NCBI GenBank assembly: GCA_017632825.1
Contig: JAGBQP010000119.1
Coordinates: forward strand, 1-6,781
From: Prevotella sp.
Lineage (GTDB): Bacteria > Bacteroidota > Bacteroidia > Bacteroidales > Bacteroidaceae
Direction of reading: 5' to 3'
Length of the DNA stretch: 6,781 nucleotides
The position numbers and the translations under genes are program-made. The stretch's first letter is position 1. Every line of letters begins with the position of its first letter. A model generated the notes under the pieces. The model made no database searches. It was not told where the DNA came from and saw only the letters and a program-made list of their open reading frames with translations. Below are positions 5,730 through 6,781 of this stretch, in pieces.

Positions 5730-5861
5730 ACCCCTTTTTGCTAAAGACCTACCCCTCATTGGATTTCCGATCACCACCTCTTTTAGTAATTCCAAACGTT
5801 CTTCATACGAATGTCTCTTCATAATTCTTTCTTTTTGTGTCCAACTTTTGGGCGCATTTCA
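5730..5861 (-). pseudogene. Remnant of an IS3-type insertion sequence: left end plus start of transposase orfA
   Basis: On the minus strand a terminus beginning TGAAATG (5861-5855) continues as CGCCCAAAAGTTGGACAC (to 5837), which resembles IS150/IS3-group ends. An ATG follows at 5822. The frame then reads MKRHSYEERLELLKEVVIG and NPMRGRSLAKRG, resembling the N-terminal helix-turn-helix part of an OrfA transposase subunit. After about 31 codons (5730) it runs into the repeat sequence and the family resemblance stops. No orfB, catalytic DDE region or opposite IS end is present, so it cannot be functional. The family assignment rests on pattern recognition and is moderately confident. Confidence 0.5.
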
Positions 5862-5932
5862 TAAATCGCTTAGGGTAGATGATGGGTTAGGTGTTAGGTA
5901 GGTGTTTCGCAAAGAGGTAACCCGTCTGAAAG

Positions 5933-5984
5933 CCTTTGTACATCGGCGTTTCAGGCCTGTTGGGTTAGGTGGTTAGGTGTTTTT
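5933..5984 (-). repeat. Right 52-bp inverted-repeat arm
   Basis: This is the exact reverse complement of 5634-5685, starting CCTTTGTACATCGGCG on the plus strand and ending in five T. It holds GTTAGGT at 5964-5970 and 5972-5978. Two more heptamers lie just inside (5886-5892, 5893-5899). Confidence 0.97.
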
Positions 5985-6064
5985 CGGAATTTGTCTGTGT
6001 CGCGCGAGTTCCCAAGATGCGAGACTTCAAAAAGAACAAGTTCTACGAGGGAGACACGAGTAAT
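5985..6064 (+). other. Short unassigned stretch with a possible microORF
   Basis: An ATG at 6017 opens a 23-codon frame (MRDFKKNKFYEGDTSNKKK and so on, stop 6086-6088). Its composition looks protein-like, but it has no visible promoter or Shine-Dalgarno and its end lies inside the tandem repeat. It may be the tail of a decayed gene. No known family is recognised. Confidence 0.2.
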
Positions 6065-6128
6065 AAAAAAAAACTCCATGACTTTTGAAAAAAACTCCAT
6101 GACTTTTGAAAAAAACTCATGGAGTTTT
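6065..6128. repeat. 21-bp tandem repeat, last unit rearranged into a hairpin arm
   Basis: Two identical 21-bp units (6074-6094 and 6095-6115) read CTCCATGACTTTTG followed by seven A. A third unit at 6116 keeps the 21-bp phase but changes to CTCATGGAGTTTT. As a result AAAACTCCATGA (6091-6102) and TCATGGAGTTTT (6117-6128) form a perfect 12-bp inverted repeat with a 14-nt loop. Confidence 0.9.
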
Positions 6129-6132
6129 GCGC

Positions 6133-6165
6133 AAAAAGGGCCGAGTATTTTTCAATACTCGGCCC
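6133..6165 (-). terminator. Intrinsic terminator of the phosphohexomutase gene
   Basis: GGGCCGAGTATT (6138-6149) and AATACTCGGCCC (6154-6165) form a 12-bp stem with loop TTTC. On the minus strand five T follow (complement of 6133-6137). It lies about 31 bp beyond the stop codon at 6197-6199. Confidence 0.92.
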
Positions 6166-6196
6166 CTAGTGACTATGAGTGATGGGGGAAGGGTGC

Positions 6197-6781
6197 TTAC
6201 TGCATATCGTAGACGACCTGCATGAGGCGCTTGCCCAGCTCGTCGGCCTCCTCCATAGTCTGCGCCTCGCTATAGACGCGGATGATGGGCTCGGTGTTCG
6301 ACTTGCGCAGGTGTACCCACTTGGTGGGGAAGTCGATCTTCACGCCGTCGATGTCGTTGACCTGGGCCTCGGGGTCCTGGGCAAACATCTCTTTGACCTT
6401 CACAAGGATGGCGTCGACATCGGTCTCAGGTGTCAGGTCGATGCGGTTCTTGGCTATCTGATAGTCGGGGAACGTACGGCGCAGCTCGCTGACGGTGCAG
6501 CCCTTCTGTGCCAGCGACGACAGGAAGAGGGCTATGCCCACGAGGGCGTCGCGACCGTAGTGGCTCTCGGGATAGATGACACCACCATTGCCTTCGCCGC
6601 CAATGACGGCACCCACCTCCTTCATCTTCGTCGTGACATTGACCTCGCCGACGGCAGCAGCAGTGTACTGGCCGCCATGACGCTCGGTGACATCGCGCAG
6701 GGCGCGGGTGCTTGAGAGGTTGGAGACGGTGAAGAGAGAATTCTGAGTGTTCGGAGTATTCGGAGTATTCAGATTATTCAG
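6197..6781 (-). CDS. glmM: Phosphohexomutase, probably phosphoglucosamine mutase, C-terminal part
   Basis: The gene runs off the right edge; the last 194 residues are present, ending MQVVYDMQ. It belongs to the alpha-D-phosphohexomutase superfamily. GEVNVTTKMKEVGAVIGGEGNGGVIYP matches domain III with the sugar-binding GEGNGG loop, and RKSNTEPIIRVYSEA (around 6266-6307) matches the phosphate-binding loop of domain IV. GlmM converts glucosamine-6-phosphate to glucosamine-1-phosphate for UDP-GlcNAc, peptidoglycan and lipopolysaccharide; the nearest alternative is a phosphomannomutase or phosphoglucomutase, and the active-site serine lies outside the window. Translation from the edge reads LNNLNTPNTPNTQNSLFTVSNLSSTRALRD: an Asn-Thr-Pro repeat from a 9-bp DNA repeat appears inserted before the conserved VSNLSS. 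The gene is noticeably GC-rich. Confidence 0.88.
   Translation of the reverse strand: MNNLNTPNTPNTQNSLFTVSNLSSTRALRDVTERHGGQYTAAAVGEVNVTTKMKEVGAVIGGEGNGGVIYPESHYGRDALVGIALFLSSLAQKGCTVSELRRTFPDYQIAKNRIDLTPETDVDAILVKVKEMFAQDPEAQVNDIDGVKIDFPTKWVHLRKSNTEPIIRVYSEAQTMEEADELGKRLMQVVYDMQ

Larger units (their letters stand above)
5634..5984. mobile_element. 351-bp element with 52-bp perfect terminal inverted repeats (MITE-like)
   Basis: Two perfect 52-bp inverted arms (5634-5685 and 5933-5984) enclose 247 bp. The similarity weakens but continues inward for about 40 bp: both modules then carry a GGGTTA-type hairpin region ending in ACACCTAACCC. Inside are a 13-bp hairpin (5695-5723) and an IS3-like fragment (5730-5861). 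There is no functional transposase and no obvious target-site duplication (left flank ends ACA, right flank begins CGGAA). It could be a non-autonomous transposon, two oppositely oriented copies of a roughly 90-bp interspersed repeat, or an IS relic caught between repeats. Confidence 0.6.

Noticed and set aside
5541..5822. 93-codon minus-strand frame taken as an intact gene
   Set aside because: Only the first 31 or so codons look like a transposase; the rest translates the inverted-repeat arm and spacer.
5634..5984. CRISPR array or telomere-like repeat
   Set aside because: The repeats are inverted, without regular spacers, and the GTTAGGT units are not a continuous tandem array.
5991..6182. 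63-codon plus-strand frame with a repeated NSMTFEK
   Set aside because: It starts at TTG without promoter or ribosome site, and most of it is the 21-bp repeat and the terminator stem translated.
6179..6715. 178-codon plus-strand frame opposite glmM
   Set aside because: The minus strand has recognisable phosphohexomutase motifs and a matching terminator; the plus frame is its GC-rich shadow.

Overview
The window looks like a chromosomal segment of a Bacteroidota bacterium, most like Prevotella or a close relative. Two things support this. Five promoters fit the Bacteroidota form TTTG-N20-TAnnTTTG. The proteins also read like Bacteroidales housekeeping families: MutS2 beginning [10 protein letters not shown], FabG ending QVIQVDGGMNM, and a phosphohexomutase with RKSNTEP. 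The genus is inferred from family resemblance only.

Layout. Positions 1-321 hold no convincing complete gene. They contain ambiguous open frames at the edge and an AT-rich block of hairpins and direct repeats just past the 3' end of a tRNA-Ser(TGA) gene (minus, 322-409). A back-to-back promoter pair (470-558) serves tRNA-Ser and mutS2 (563-3157). mutS2 encodes a complete MutS2 ATPase with a C-terminal Smr domain, and its promoter lies so close to the ATG that the mRNA should be almost leaderless. A small exported lytic-transglycosylase-like protein (3326-3736) follows, with its own promoter and a strong terminator. It faces an initiator tRNA-fMet gene (minus, 3914-3986) that has its own terminator. 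A compact structured GC-rich element lies between the two terminators.

A second back-to-back promoter pair (4009-4087) drives tRNA-fMet and a tetR-fabG pair (4144-5505). An inverted repeat over the tetR start region may be an operator. The TetR protein plausibly controls itself and fabG, and so fatty-acid elongation.

The 690-base stretch from 5506 to 6196 is the most unusual part. Two perfect 52-bp inverted arms rich in the heptamer GTTAGGT/ACCTAAC flank 247 bp. That interior contains a 13-bp hairpin and what looks like the left end and first 31 codons of an IS3-type transposase gene. Next come a 21-bp tandem repeat whose last unit is altered so that it pairs with its neighbour, and a strong terminator. 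The terminator belongs to the last gene, the 3' part of a phosphohexomutase (probably glmM, minus, 6197 to the edge), which carries an in-frame 9-bp repeat insertion.

The genes are mainly housekeeping: ribosome or DNA quality control, wall turnover, translation initiation, lipid synthesis and wall precursor synthesis. No defence system, CRISPR array or complete mobile element is seen. The best candidate for something undescribed is the 5634-5984 inverted-repeat element, followed by the possible shared control of the tRNA-fMet and tetR promoters.
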